6,455 nucleotides of DNA from NCBI GenBank assembly GCA_005799205.1, contig SYHM01000090.1:1-6455 (forward strand), read 5' to 3'. Below are positions 1 through 5,573 of the stretch, piece after piece. Made by a program: the position numbers and the translations under genes. Within the stretch, counting starts at the first letter, position 1. Every line of letters begins with the position of its first letter. The stretch is from Planctomycetia bacterium (lineage in GTDB: Bacteria; Planctomycetota; Phycisphaerae; Phycisphaerales; SM1A02). Under the pieces are notes generated by a model. It did no database searches and was not told the DNA's origin. It worked only from the letters and a program-made list of their open reading frames with translations.

Positions 1-111
1 GTCCAGTCCGGTGACCGCCGCAGTCAACACAATCTCCTCGCCGAGGCCGACATGGCTTCGCTGCGGCAAGTCTAGTCCCGTTTTGGACGCGCGCCACTTC
101 TGGGTGGCGGT
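1..111. other. Left-edge stretch, no certain gene; possible partial ORFs
   Basis: Two short readings are possible and I cannot choose between them. On the minus strand the frame is open from 111 to the left edge; a GAGGAG Shine-Dalgarno-like motif (34-39) lies 6 nt before a TTG (25-27) and 3 nt before a GTG (28-30). The residues read LTAAVTGLD and run off the window. A TAGACT hexamer (69-74, minus) could be its -10 box. On the plus strand, frame 1 runs from the edge to a TAG at 73-75 and ends in SLRQV; it could be the tail of a gene converging on the 112-699 gene. Both readings show similar third-position GC, so codon use does not decide. No family is recognisable in either. Confidence 0.3.
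92..109. terminator. Weak hairpin just past the stop of the 112-699 gene
   Basis: CGCCAC (92-97) and GTGGCG (104-109) form a perfect 6-bp stem with a 6-nt loop. It begins 2 bp beyond the stop codon of the minus-strand gene that ends at 112. No T-run follows on either strand, so this is not a textbook intrinsic terminator. It may act as a 3'-end stabilising hairpin or have no role. Confidence 0.2.
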
Positions 112-699
112 TCAGCGAAAGAATGGTGGTTCCGAGACGAACAGGGGCGTACTCGGTGGAAGAAACTCCCGAAGGAGCGCGTGTACCTGCTGGTGAGGCA
201 GCGCACCGGTTCCCCACGGAATGCGATCGCCTGCGGCAGTGATGTCCTCGAGAATGCACAGCGTGCATCGTGGTCCGACCATCGAGATGGCGCGCGTCAG
301 ATGGTCATTCAGATCTCGAACCATCGACGGAGCGATCAGTGCCGCAGGATGCAGGACCGTCGCAATCTCGTGTTCATGCAGTTCGTGCCAGAGTCGCATC
401 TGTGACGAGACATCACTCAGAATGTGAGTGTGGTGCGCGACGATGCCCAAGCGGTGCCCGCCGACGTGCGATCCCAGCCGAGTGCGCGTCGCATCGAGCC
501 ACCGATCGAATGCCGCCTTGCCAGGCCGCGTCCAGTTGCGAAAGTCGCCGTCGAAGAGCCCATCTGCGAGTGTGCCGCTCCAACACAGAAGTGTCGAGCC
601 CGCAGGCGCGCGAGCGAGCGTGCGCTCGAGCGCATCAGCCCACGACGCGCCGAGAGGATTGCCCGCGATCCAGATGAACAGGGGGTCCGAGGAAGGCAT
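112..699 (-). CDS. Conserved-looking protein of unknown function (195 aa)
   Basis: I do not recognise this protein. From the ATG at 699 it opens with a hydrophobic strand (FIWIAGNPLG) and has no signal peptide or membrane segment. The middle contains a His-rich stretch, LGIVAHHTHILSD, then TVLHPAALIAPSMV, and a late strand CTLCILEDI. The alternation of buried strands and helices, with His and acidic residues at strand ends, recalls TIM-barrel sugar-isomerase-like enzymes, but that is a weak impression and the length is short for a full barrel. The start is uncertain. The frame stays open upstream through the terminator at 705-733, with alternative starts at GTG 768 and ATG 804; 699 is preferred because upstream residues merely translate the hairpin. 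No Shine-Dalgarno or TAnnnT box precedes 699. It lies downstream of rplS on the same strand, separated by the terminator. Confidence 0.65.
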   Translation of the reverse strand: MPSSDPLFIWIAGNPLGASWADALERTLARAPAGSTLLCWSGTLADGLFDGDFRNWTRPGKAAFDRWLDATRTRLGSHVGGHRLGIVAHHTHILSDVSSQMRLWHELHEHEIATVLHPAALIAPSMVRDLNDHLTRAISMVGPRCTLCILEDITAAGDRIPWGTGALPHQQVHALLREFLPPSTPLFVSEPPFFR

Positions 700-704
700 G
701 AACG

Positions 705-733
705 AAAAAGACCCGCCTACAGGAGGCGGGTCT
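705..733 (-). terminator. Intrinsic terminator of the rpsP-trmD-rplS operon
   Basis: AGACCCGCCT (709-718) and AGGCGGGTCT (724-733) form a perfect 10-bp GC-rich stem closed by a 5-nt loop. Read on the minus strand the stem runs into a T-rich tail (TTTT then CGTT), the classical Rho-independent arrangement for transcription leaving rplS, whose stop is about 100 bp upstream. The plus strand has no T-run after the stem, so it is directional. The tail ends only a few bases before the ATG of the next minus-strand gene (699). The 734-829 stretch between the stem and rplS holds nothing else I can identify. Confidence 0.88.
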
Positions 734-829
734 GGATCGCTCAGAGTTTCGTGCGTGTGCAGTGACACGCGCGGATTCGCAAGTGCGGCGAGCAGCGAAT
801 GCATGCAGTCCGTCGCCACTCCGACCTGC

Positions 830-1213
830 TTACTTTGCGGCCGAATCTGATCCCTCGCGGCGAGTCTCACGCAGGCGCCGTGCCTTGCCTGTGAGTCCGC
901 GCAGGTAATAGAGCTTTGATCGGCGCACCTCCGCATGTCGAAGCACTTCCACTTTGGCAACTCGGTTGGAGTGCAGCGGGAAGATGCGCTCGACGCCTTC
1001 GTTTGCGACGATGCGGCGAACGGTGATGACCTTGCTGATGCCGCGTCCCTTCATTGAAAGCAGGACGCCTTGAAAAATCTGCACGCGCTCCTTGTCGCCT
1101 TCGACGATGCGGTAGTGCACGTCGATGGTGTCTCCGATGCGCATGGTTGGAACATCTGCGACGGGCTTGAGATGCTTGGCCTCGACGCTCTCCATGATGG
1201 CGGTTCGATTCAT
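830..1213 (-). CDS. rplS: 50S ribosomal protein L19
   Basis: L19 is a component of the large ribosomal subunit at the interface with the 30S subunit. The 127-residue product matches the usual length of about 115-130. Family hallmarks are visible: RIGDTIDVHYRIVEGDKERV, IFQGVLLSMKGRGIS, TVRRI, GVERIFPLHS and a basic end containing VRRSKLYYLRGLTGKARRL. The start at 1213 is chosen because an AGAGGA site (1221-1226) lies 7 nt upstream; the frame stays open further upstream, but those codons lie within trmD. Its ATG overlaps the trmD stop in an ATGA, so translation is probably coupled. It is the last gene before the terminator at 705-733. The C-terminal tail (RREGSDSAAK) is slightly longer than in many homologues and not unusual. 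Confidence 0.97.
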   Translation of the reverse strand: MNRTAIMESVEAKHLKPVADVPTMRIGDTIDVHYRIVEGDKERVQIFQGVLLSMKGRGISKVITVRRIVANEGVERIFPLHSNRVAKVEVLRHAEVRRSKLYYLRGLTGKARRLRETRREGSDSAAK

Positions 1214-2049
1214 GATGAAATCCTCTCGTGGGCGCTGTGCCCTGTTGTAAATGTGCCGTGGCAGCATGACCCTTGCGGAATCAGGCCGATCGAGCGATGC
1301 AACGTTGAGGCCTCGTCCTCAAGAGGTTGCGCATGGAGTGAATCGAGGTCGGGACGGCGTTCGCGCGTCCGCGTGATGCTTTCCTGGAGTCTCCACGCGG
1401 CAATCGCCTTGTGGTCACCCGAGAGAAGGACATCTGGTACTGAAACCCCTCGCCAGTCGCGAGGGCGTGTGTAGTGTGGGCAGTCGAGCAGGGGGTTTCC
1501 CGCTGCATCGACTTTCGAAAATGAATCCTCTGCGGCCGAGTCTTCGTGACCGAGCGCGCCAGGAATGAGTCGCGCTGCGGCATCGACGATGACGAGCGCC
1601 GGCAATTCGCCACCCGAAAGCACGAAGTCTCCAATCGAGATCTCTTCGAGCTTGAGCGCGTCGATCGCGCGTTGGTCGATCCCCTCATAGTGGCCGCAAA
1701 TCAGCATGATTCGCTCGCTTGAGGCGATGGCCGCCGCATCCGACTGGCTGAACTTCGCGCCCGCTGGAGAGAGCAAAATGCGCCTCGCTGGTCGAGGGTC
1801 TTGCGCCTCGACCGCTTCGACGGCGGCGCTCAGTGGTTCGCACATGAGCACCATGCCTGGTCCACCACCGAACGGACGATCATCGACGCGGTTGTGTCCT
1901 CCCGCGTCGCGACCGATCGACCACTTGCGAATGTCATGCACATGAACATTGAGCAATCCCTGTGCAATTGCACGCCCAACGATGCTCGTGCCGAGAACCG
2001 GCGCGAACATCTCTGGAAAGAGCGTGAGGATGTCAATGCGAAGGCTCAT
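1210..2049 (-). CDS. trmD: tRNA (guanine-N1-)-methyltransferase TrmD
   Basis: TrmD transfers a methyl group from S-adenosylmethionine to N1 of G37 in tRNAs with G at position 36, preventing +1 frameshifting. The 279-residue product has the SPOUT-class trefoil-knot signatures: VDDRPFGGGPGMV (55-67), ICGHYEGIDQR (117-127) and SIGDFVLSGGE (138-148). R160 and D175 (in SAAEDSF) correspond by motif to the catalytic Arg and Asp of the E. coli enzyme. The C-terminal domain has LDCPHYTRP and PDVLLSGDHKAI. After RRPDL (231-235) a 44-residue tail without recognisable motifs follows; the E. coli enzyme is 255 residues in total. The gene starts 20 bp after the rpsP stop with no convincing Shine-Dalgarno site, suggesting coupling to rpsP, and its stop overlaps the rplS start by 4 nt. 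The rimM gene, often found between rpsP and trmD, is absent. Confidence 0.97.
   Translation of the reverse strand: MSLRIDILTLFPEMFAPVLGTSIVGRAIAQGLLNVHVHDIRKWSIGRDAGGHNRVDDRPFGGGPGMVLMCEPLSAAVEAVEAQDPRPARRILLSPAGAKFSQSDAAAIASSERIMLICGHYEGIDQRAIDALKLEEISIGDFVLSGGELPALVIVDAAARLIPGALGHEDSAAEDSFSKVDAAGNPLLDCPHYTRPRDWRGVSVPDVLLSGDHKAIAAWRLQESITRTRERRPDLDSLHAQPLEDEASTLHRSIGLIPQGSCCHGTFTTGHSAHERISS
1221..1226 (-). promoter_or_regulatory. Ribosome binding site of rplS
   Basis: AGAGGA on the minus strand lies 7 nt upstream of the ATG at 1213, inside the end of trmD. It fixes the rplS start against the longer open frame that extends to 1267. Confidence 0.8.
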
Positions 2050-2069
2050 GTGTGAGTCGACTCGTGTGA

Positions 2070-2414
2070 TTACTTCTTCTCAGCAGCAGCCGCAGCGACC
2101 TTCTTGGGAGCGTTGCGTCGTGCCTTCTGGCGAACCGCAGACATCGAGGCCTTGCCCTTGGTGCCAACGGTGTTCGAGAGGCCCGCGCGGCGCAGGAGTG
2201 AGATCACAGTTTCAGATGGCTGCGCACCGACTGAGAGCCAGTAGAGGGCGCGCTCGCTCTTGAGTTTCCACTGTTGACCTTCGGGAGCAGTTGGGCTGAA
2301 CCAGCCAAGTTCTTCGATGACGCGTCCGTCGCTCGGCGAGCGGCGGTCCGCAGCGGCGAGGCGATAGAAAGGCGAATGGGTGCGACCGAATCGTTTGAGG
2401 CGAAGAACGACCAT
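2070..2414 (-). CDS. rpsP: 30S ribosomal protein S16
   Basis: S16 is a small-subunit protein needed for 30S assembly. The product is 114 residues. The N-terminal half carries the family pattern RLKRFGRTHSPFYRL followed by AADRRSPSDGRVIEELG; the second half has LKSERALYWLSVGAQPSETV and LLRRAGL (to residue 79). Residues 80-114 form a basic, Ala/Lys-rich tail ending KKVAAAAAEKK, longer than the E. coli protein (82 residues) but of a common type. The ATG at 2414 is chosen because AGGGAG (2422-2427) sits 7 nt upstream and the S16 fold begins there; the open frame continues upstream without homology. It is the first gene of the operon with trmD and rplS. Confidence 0.97.
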   Translation of the reverse strand: MVVLRLKRFGRTHSPFYRLAAADRRSPSDGRVIEELGWFSPTAPEGQQWKLKSERALYWLSVGAQPSETVISLLRRAGLSNTVGTKGKASMSAVRQKARRNAPKKVAAAAAEKK

Positions 2415-2421
2415 GGGGGGA

Positions 2422-2427
2422 CTCCCT
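2422..2427 (-). promoter_or_regulatory. Ribosome binding site of rpsP
   Basis: AGGGAG on the minus strand with a 7-nt spacer to the ATG at 2414. It decides the S16 start against upstream in-frame codons. Confidence 0.8.
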
Positions 2428-2553
2428 AGTGAACACGCCCTCCGCGGTGAGTCGATCGTCCAGCGGACGGGACCTCGCCGGATTCGCCGTGGGGTTCCCA
2501 GTCGTAATGGGAGCCGTGCGACAAACCTTTGGGGGGCTGATTGCGAGCCACGA

Positions 2554-2582
2554 AGCATAGCAACAATCGCGCTACCCTCCAA
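2554..2582 (-). promoter_or_regulatory. Candidate promoter of the rpsP-trmD-rplS operon
   Basis: On the minus strand TTGGAG (2577-2582) and TATGCT (2554-2559) are separated by exactly 17 bp. The -10 matches sigma-70 consensus at 4 of 6 positions and the -35 at its first three. Transcription would start near 2547, leaving a leader of about 130 nt before rpsP. That leader holds a small hairpin (TCCCA 2496-2500 with TGGGA 2508-2512, 7-nt loop). The -35 ends 5 bp before the ATG of the divergent protease gene, so the two promoters must overlap. Confidence 0.5.
2573..2578 (+). promoter_or_regulatory. Possible -10 box of the M50 protease gene
   Basis: TACCCT (TAnnnT type) ends 9 nt before the ATG at 2588. 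If used, the transcript would have a leader of about 0-3 nt. No Shine-Dalgarno motif lies in the sequence before this start (TCCAACCCCT). The spacing is 3 nt longer than at the three better cases in this window, so this one is weaker. Confidence 0.35.
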
Positions 2583-2587
2583 CCCCT

Positions 2588-3271
2588 ATGACAGGATGGT
2601 GGATTGCAGACTTGTGGCAGGCGGGAGAGAGCGTTCTCCTCATGAGTTGGATCGTGTGGGTCATGACATCGGTCGTGTTGCACGAACTCGGCCATGGCTA
2701 CGCCGCCCTCGCCGAGGGTGACCCGACGCCGCGCGACTCCGGTCACATCACGCTGAATCCAATAGTCCACATGGGATGGTTCAGCATCGTCGCGTTCCTC
2801 ATCATGGGGATCGCCTGGGGACTCATGCCAGTGAATCCAAGTCGGTTTCGAAACGGGCGCAAGGGATGGGCATTCGTGGCAGCGGCGGGCCCTGCGGTCA
2901 ATCTCGCGCTGAGTGCGGTGTGCATCGTGGCGTGCGCAGTGGCGATCCGCTATGGACCGCAGAACGAACCCCTCGCGACCAACCTGCGGCTCTTTCTGGT
3001 GACTGGGGCATGGCTCAACCTCTACCTGATGCTCTTCAATCTGATGCCCGTGCCACCACTCGATGGATCGATCATCCTCGCGGGATTTTCGAATGGAGCG
3101 ATGCGGTTTTTCTCGAAGCCTGGCGTGCAGCAGTTTGGGTTGCTCGCCCTCTTTATTGCAGTCTTCTCAACGAATCTCTCGAGCGCGGTCGTTGACTCCA
3201 TTCAGACGTGGAGCGTTCACGCGGTGGCTGCCGTGGTGTCGTGGTTGCCAGCAGTGTCTGTGGCGTCGTAG
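2588..3271 (+). CDS. Site-2-type intramembrane zinc metalloprotease, M50 family
   Basis: M50 proteases cut substrates within or beside the membrane. This 227-residue protein has the zinc motif HELGH (32-36) in its first membrane helix and the third-ligand motif NLMPVPPLDG (151-160, D159). Between them are DSGHITLNPIVH (50-61) and the AGPAVNL segment (100-106), giving about five or six hydrophobic helices. The layout matches the minimal SpoIVFB-like group without PDZ or CBS domains, which is widespread and mostly of unknown substrate. ATG 2588 is chosen because it leaves about 30 residues before HELGH, as in homologues; ATG 2642 is a shorter alternative. There is no Shine-Dalgarno site. It is divergent from rpsP, and its last 55 bp overlap the 3' end of the convergent amidohydrolase gene. 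No anti-sigma factor or other obvious substrate gene is adjacent. Confidence 0.92.
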   Translation: MTGWWIADLWQAGESVLLMSWIVWVMTSVVLHELGHGYAALAEGDPTPRDSGHITLNPIVHMGWFSIVAFLIMGIAWGLMPVNPSRFRNGRKGWAFVAAAGPAVNLALSAVCIVACAVAIRYGPQNEPLATNLRLFLVTGAWLNLYLMLFNLMPVPPLDGSIILAGFSNGAMRFFSKPGVQQFGLLALFIAVFSTNLSSAVVDSIQTWSVHAVAAVVSWLPAVSVAS

Positions 3272-4785
3272 CGCACGATTCCACCAACCACAGTTGTAAG
3301 GACCTGCGGCGCTTCATCCATCCAGTCGCACGCAAGTGGGTTTCGATCGACCACGATGAAGTCTGCGGGCGATCCAATCGCGAGGGTGCCAGCGCCAGAG
3401 GAATCATCGAGGCACTCGGCGGCGCCTTGCGTGTATGCGGTGATCGCTTCGTGCGCAGTGAGATTCGCAGAGGCGCCGTACACCTTGCCGTCGAGCGCGA
3501 GCCCAGTGATGGCCACGCGCATTCCTTCGAGTGGATCCGCTGACGCGATCGGCCAATCTGAGCCAAAGGCGAGCCGCGCTCCGGCGGTGAGGAACGAGCG
3601 AAACTGAAAGCATCGATTGTCGCGGTGCGTTCCAAGGCGAGTCCGCGCAAGTGGGGCATCGCCCGCTTTGTGAAAGGGCTGCATGCTGACGAGTCGGTTT
3701 CGAAAGCGCGCAATTGAGTCGGGGTGCACCGTCTGTGCGTGCTCGAACCGTACTCGCTTCATCAAGTCACACGCGACGGCTGCCTGCAGAACCTCATTGA
3801 GTGCACGGTCTCCGATGGCGTGCACGCTCGGCGAGTAGTTCGCCTCGAGCACCTCGCGCATCCACTCGGTGAGGGTTCCTTCGAGCGCATGTTCCATGAG
3901 TGATCCGCGCGAGTCGCTATCGCAGTACCGGTCGAACATCGCGGCGGTCGATGATCCGAGCGTTCCATCCGCGAACGACTTGAACCCGATGATTCGCAGA
4001 AAATCGTCACCTCGAATCGCACGCGCTCGCGCGAACGGAAGTGGGCGCACGCGGTCGAGCACGGTCGCGGCGACGCGCACGGTGAGCCTGCCTGCATCTC
4101 GAGCTGGAACGAGCACCTGCTCGATCTGGTCGAGATACTCCATCGCACCGACCGTGGTGACGCCGACTGAGAGCAAGTGGTTGCATGCCTCTGAGCAGGC
4201 GCGCGCGCGCGAGGTCAGGCTTGGCTGTGGGATGCGCGGCGCAAGCAATTGCCATGCGGCCTGTTCGAGCAAGAGCCCAGTCGGCGCGCCGTGAACCTCT
4301 CGCACGATCGTGCCCCCAGCAACGTCTGTTCGCAGATCGAGAGCGCCCATCGCAGACTCATTGACGAGTGCAGCGTGTTGATCGCATCGCCAAGCGACGG
4401 CGGGGCGAGCGCCCGCCGCGCGCAGCCACGAGTGGTCTGGACGCGCCCCGTTCCAGTTGTGTTCGTTCCATCCGAATGCTTCGAGCCACTGATCGGCAGT
4501 GAGTGTCGTGCAGTGAGCGTCAATGAGCCGGTCAAAGTCATCGCGCGAACGCGCCGCGCTCAAGTCAAGTCGCTGCAACGTCAGGCCACCCATCAGCAGG
4601 TGCGCGTGCGCGTCGATGAGGCCTGGAAGAATCCAGGAGCCCGTGAAGGCTGAGTGTCCGGAGGAAGGGGCGCTGCCTTCGTCCAGCGAGACGATGCGAC
4701 CATCGCGAATCGTCATCCCGCGTCGCCAAGGTCGCAGTGGATCGCCTGTCCAGATGTTGGCGCAGTTGACCGACCAATTCGTCAT
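3217..4785 (-). CDS. YtcJ-like metal-dependent amidohydrolase
   Basis: This 522-residue protein belongs to the amidohydrolase superfamily, YtcJ/Amidohydro_3 type, which includes N-substituted formamide deformylase; the substrate here is unknown. The order of motifs is canonical: GSWILPGLIDAHAH with metal ligands H60 and H62; GFKSFADGTLGS with the likely carboxylated lysine K269; SVHAIGDRA (H322); RFEHAQ (H349); AFGSDWPI with D410; then a C-terminal strand domain with GTLAIGSPADFIVVD. No signal peptide is seen, so it is probably cytoplasmic. The start at 4785 is chosen because the fold begins there and a TACCTT box lies at -12 to -7; the frame is open further upstream but lies antisense to the lipoprotein gene. 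No Shine-Dalgarno is present. The C-terminal tail after VGGIVRYD has a low-complexity end (TAGNHDTTAATA) antisense to the protease gene. Confidence 0.93.
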   Translation of the reverse strand: MTNWSVNCANIWTGDPLRPWRRGMTIRDGRIVSLDEGSAPSSGHSAFTGSWILPGLIDAHAHLLMGGLTLQRLDLSAARSRDDFDRLIDAHCTTLTADQWLEAFGWNEHNWNGARPDHSWLRAAGARPAVAWRCDQHAALVNESAMGALDLRTDVAGGTIVREVHGAPTGLLLEQAAWQLLAPRIPQPSLTSRARACSEACNHLLSVGVTTVGAMEYLDQIEQVLVPARDAGRLTVRVAATVLDRVRPLPFARARAIRGDDFLRIIGFKSFADGTLGSSTAAMFDRYCDSDSRGSLMEHALEGTLTEWMREVLEANYSPSVHAIGDRALNEVLQAAVACDLMKRVRFEHAQTVHPDSIARFRNRLVSMQPFHKAGDAPLARTRLGTHRDNRCFQFRSFLTAGARLAFGSDWPIASADPLEGMRVAITGLALDGKVYGASANLTAHEAITAYTQGAAECLDDSSGAGTLAIGSPADFIVVDRNPLACDWMDEAPQVLTTVVGGIVRYDATDTAGNHDTTAATA

Positions 4786-4791
4786 TGCACG

Positions 4792-4797
4792 AAGGTA
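4792..4797 (-). promoter_or_regulatory. -10 box placing the amidohydrolase transcript start at its ATG
   Basis: TACCTT on the minus strand lies at exactly -12 to -7 from the ATG at 4785. With the usual 6-nt discriminator, transcription would begin at the A of the start codon, giving a leaderless mRNA. No clear -35 is seen 17 bp upstream. The box overlaps the left arm of the inverted repeat at 4793-4821. Confidence 0.5.
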
Positions 4798-4821
4798 CTT
4801 CCAGCGACGAGGTGAGTACCT
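4793..4821. repeat. Inverted repeat between divergent promoters, candidate operator
   Basis: AGGTACT (4793-4799) and AGTACCT (4815-4821) are perfect 7-bp inverted arms separated by 15 bp, so their centres are 22 bp apart, about two helical turns. Each arm touches one of the two outward-facing -10 boxes. Further out the symmetry resumes with CACGA (4788-4792) and TCGTG (4826-4830), offset by 4 bp. The geometry suits a dimeric regulator or two facing binding sites, but it may simply reflect shared promoter sequence. Confidence 0.4.
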
Positions 4822-4826
4822 ATCCT
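4821..4826 (+). promoter_or_regulatory. -10 box placing the lipoprotein transcript start at its ATG
   Basis: TATCCT is at exactly -12 to -7 from the ATG at 4833, predicting a leaderless mRNA. The GTGGG just before the ATG is too close to act as a Shine-Dalgarno site, and GAGGTGAG (4810-4817) is too far upstream. No good -35 is visible; that region is occupied by the opposing amidohydrolase promoter. Confidence 0.5.
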
Positions 4827-4832
4827 CGTGGG

Positions 4833-5573
4833 ATGAACGCGAATCTCTCGATCCTTGCGTCGTCCCTCGTGCTGCTCGCTGTCGTTGGTTGCGCAGACGA
4901 TGGCCCCGCTCCCAAGCCGCCGACTCCGATTGCTGCGCGAACGAACGACGCGCGTGCTCCGCAGCAGGCAGCGCCACACACGCCGCAACCTGCGCTGCCC
5001 CAGGCGACTCCAACGGCGAATTCACCAGCGAGTCCATCGGCAACTCCACACGCAGATGCCGCGGCGAAGCGACTTTCGACTGCCGACTCTGATGCAACGA
5101 TCGTTGAGATTGCGGGTTTCACGCTTCCGAAGCCCGCGCTGTGGCAATGGCAGAGTCCATCGATGCAGTTTCGCGCGCTGCAGTACTCGGTGCCTGGAGT
5201 CGGCGAGGGAACGGGCGCCGCCGAAGTTGTCTTCAGCGTCTTCGCGGCGGGCGACGGTGGACCGATCGACATGAACATCAAGCGCTGGGTGAGCCAGTTT
5301 CGAGCCGACGACGGGTCTGAGGCTGTGCCGAAGATCGAAGAACGCTCGGTCGCCGGGATGAAAGTGACATGGCTCGAACTCGCAGGGCGTTACCAAGGGA
5401 TGGGGCAGGCCGCCCCGCGCCCCGACATGAAGCAACTTGGCGCGATCCTGCAGGCCCCCGATCGAACGGTGTTCATTCGGCTGGTTGGACCAGCAGCGAC
5501 CGTTGACGCCGCGAGCGTCGACTTCGAGAAGATGGTGATGGGCGTTAGCGAGTCGAAGTCGTCGCTGCCGTGA
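4833..5573 (+). CDS. Uncharacterised lipoprotein with Pro/Ala-rich linker
   Basis: This 246-residue protein starts with a hydrophobic signal segment ending in the lipobox VVGC (C20), so it should be lipidated and exported. Asp is at C+2, not C+1, so the classical E. coli inner-membrane retention signal is not met. Residues 21-80 are a flexible Pro/Ala/Thr/Gln-rich linker. A globular domain follows from about residue 90: GFTLPKPALWQWQSPSMQFRA, AEVVFSVFAAG, NIKRWVSQF, VAGMKVTWLELAG, LGAILQAP, VFIRLVGPAATVDAA and a final DFEKMVM. I associate this pattern with a conserved planctomycete family of unknown function, from memory. The start at 4833 is supported by the -10 box but leaves the n-region (MNANLSILAS) without Lys or Arg; a GTG at 4812 would add an Arg. 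Its last 29 bp overlap the convergent superoxide dismutase gene. Confidence 0.85.
   Translation: MNANLSILASSLVLLAVVGCADDGPAPKPPTPIAARTNDARAPQQAAPHTPQPALPQATPTANSPASPSATPHADAAAKRLSTADSDATIVEIAGFTLPKPALWQWQSPSMQFRALQYSVPGVGEGTGAAEVVFSVFAAGDGGPIDMNIKRWVSQFRADDGSEAVPKIEERSVAGMKVTWLELAGRYQGMGQAAPRPDMKQLGAILQAPDRTVFIRLVGPAATVDAASVDFEKMVMGVSESKSSLP

Noticed and set aside
270..850. Several long Arg/Ser-rich plus-strand open frames
   Set aside because: They are antisense shadows of the 112-699 and rplS genes, caused by high GC, with no family resemblance.
700..960. Upstream extension of the 112-699 frame to 960
   Set aside because: It overlaps the end of rplS in another frame and translates the terminator hairpin (DPDPPPVGGS), so it is unlikely to be coding as a whole.
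1214..1267. Upstream extension of rplS to an ATG at 1267
   Set aside because: These codons lie within trmD and have no L19 homology; the ribosome binding site and the family start both point to 1213.
2415..2582. Upstream extension of rpsP with a basic N terminus
   Set aside because: S16 begins at MVVLRLKRFG, and the Shine-Dalgarno site sits 7 nt before it; the extension covers the leader and promoter.
4199..4211. Alternating GC tract (13 nt) with Z-DNA potential
   Set aside because: It lies inside the amidohydrolase gene and encodes an ordinary Arg/Ala run; explained by base composition.
5021..5073. Pro/Ala/Ser-rich codon repeats in the lipoprotein linker as a tandem repeat
   Set aside because: The codons are varied and no fixed repeat unit is present; it is a low-complexity linker.
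4786..5097. N-terminal extension of the amidohydrolase to 5097
   Set aside because: It lies antisense to the lipoprotein signal peptide and linker and has no amidohydrolase homology.
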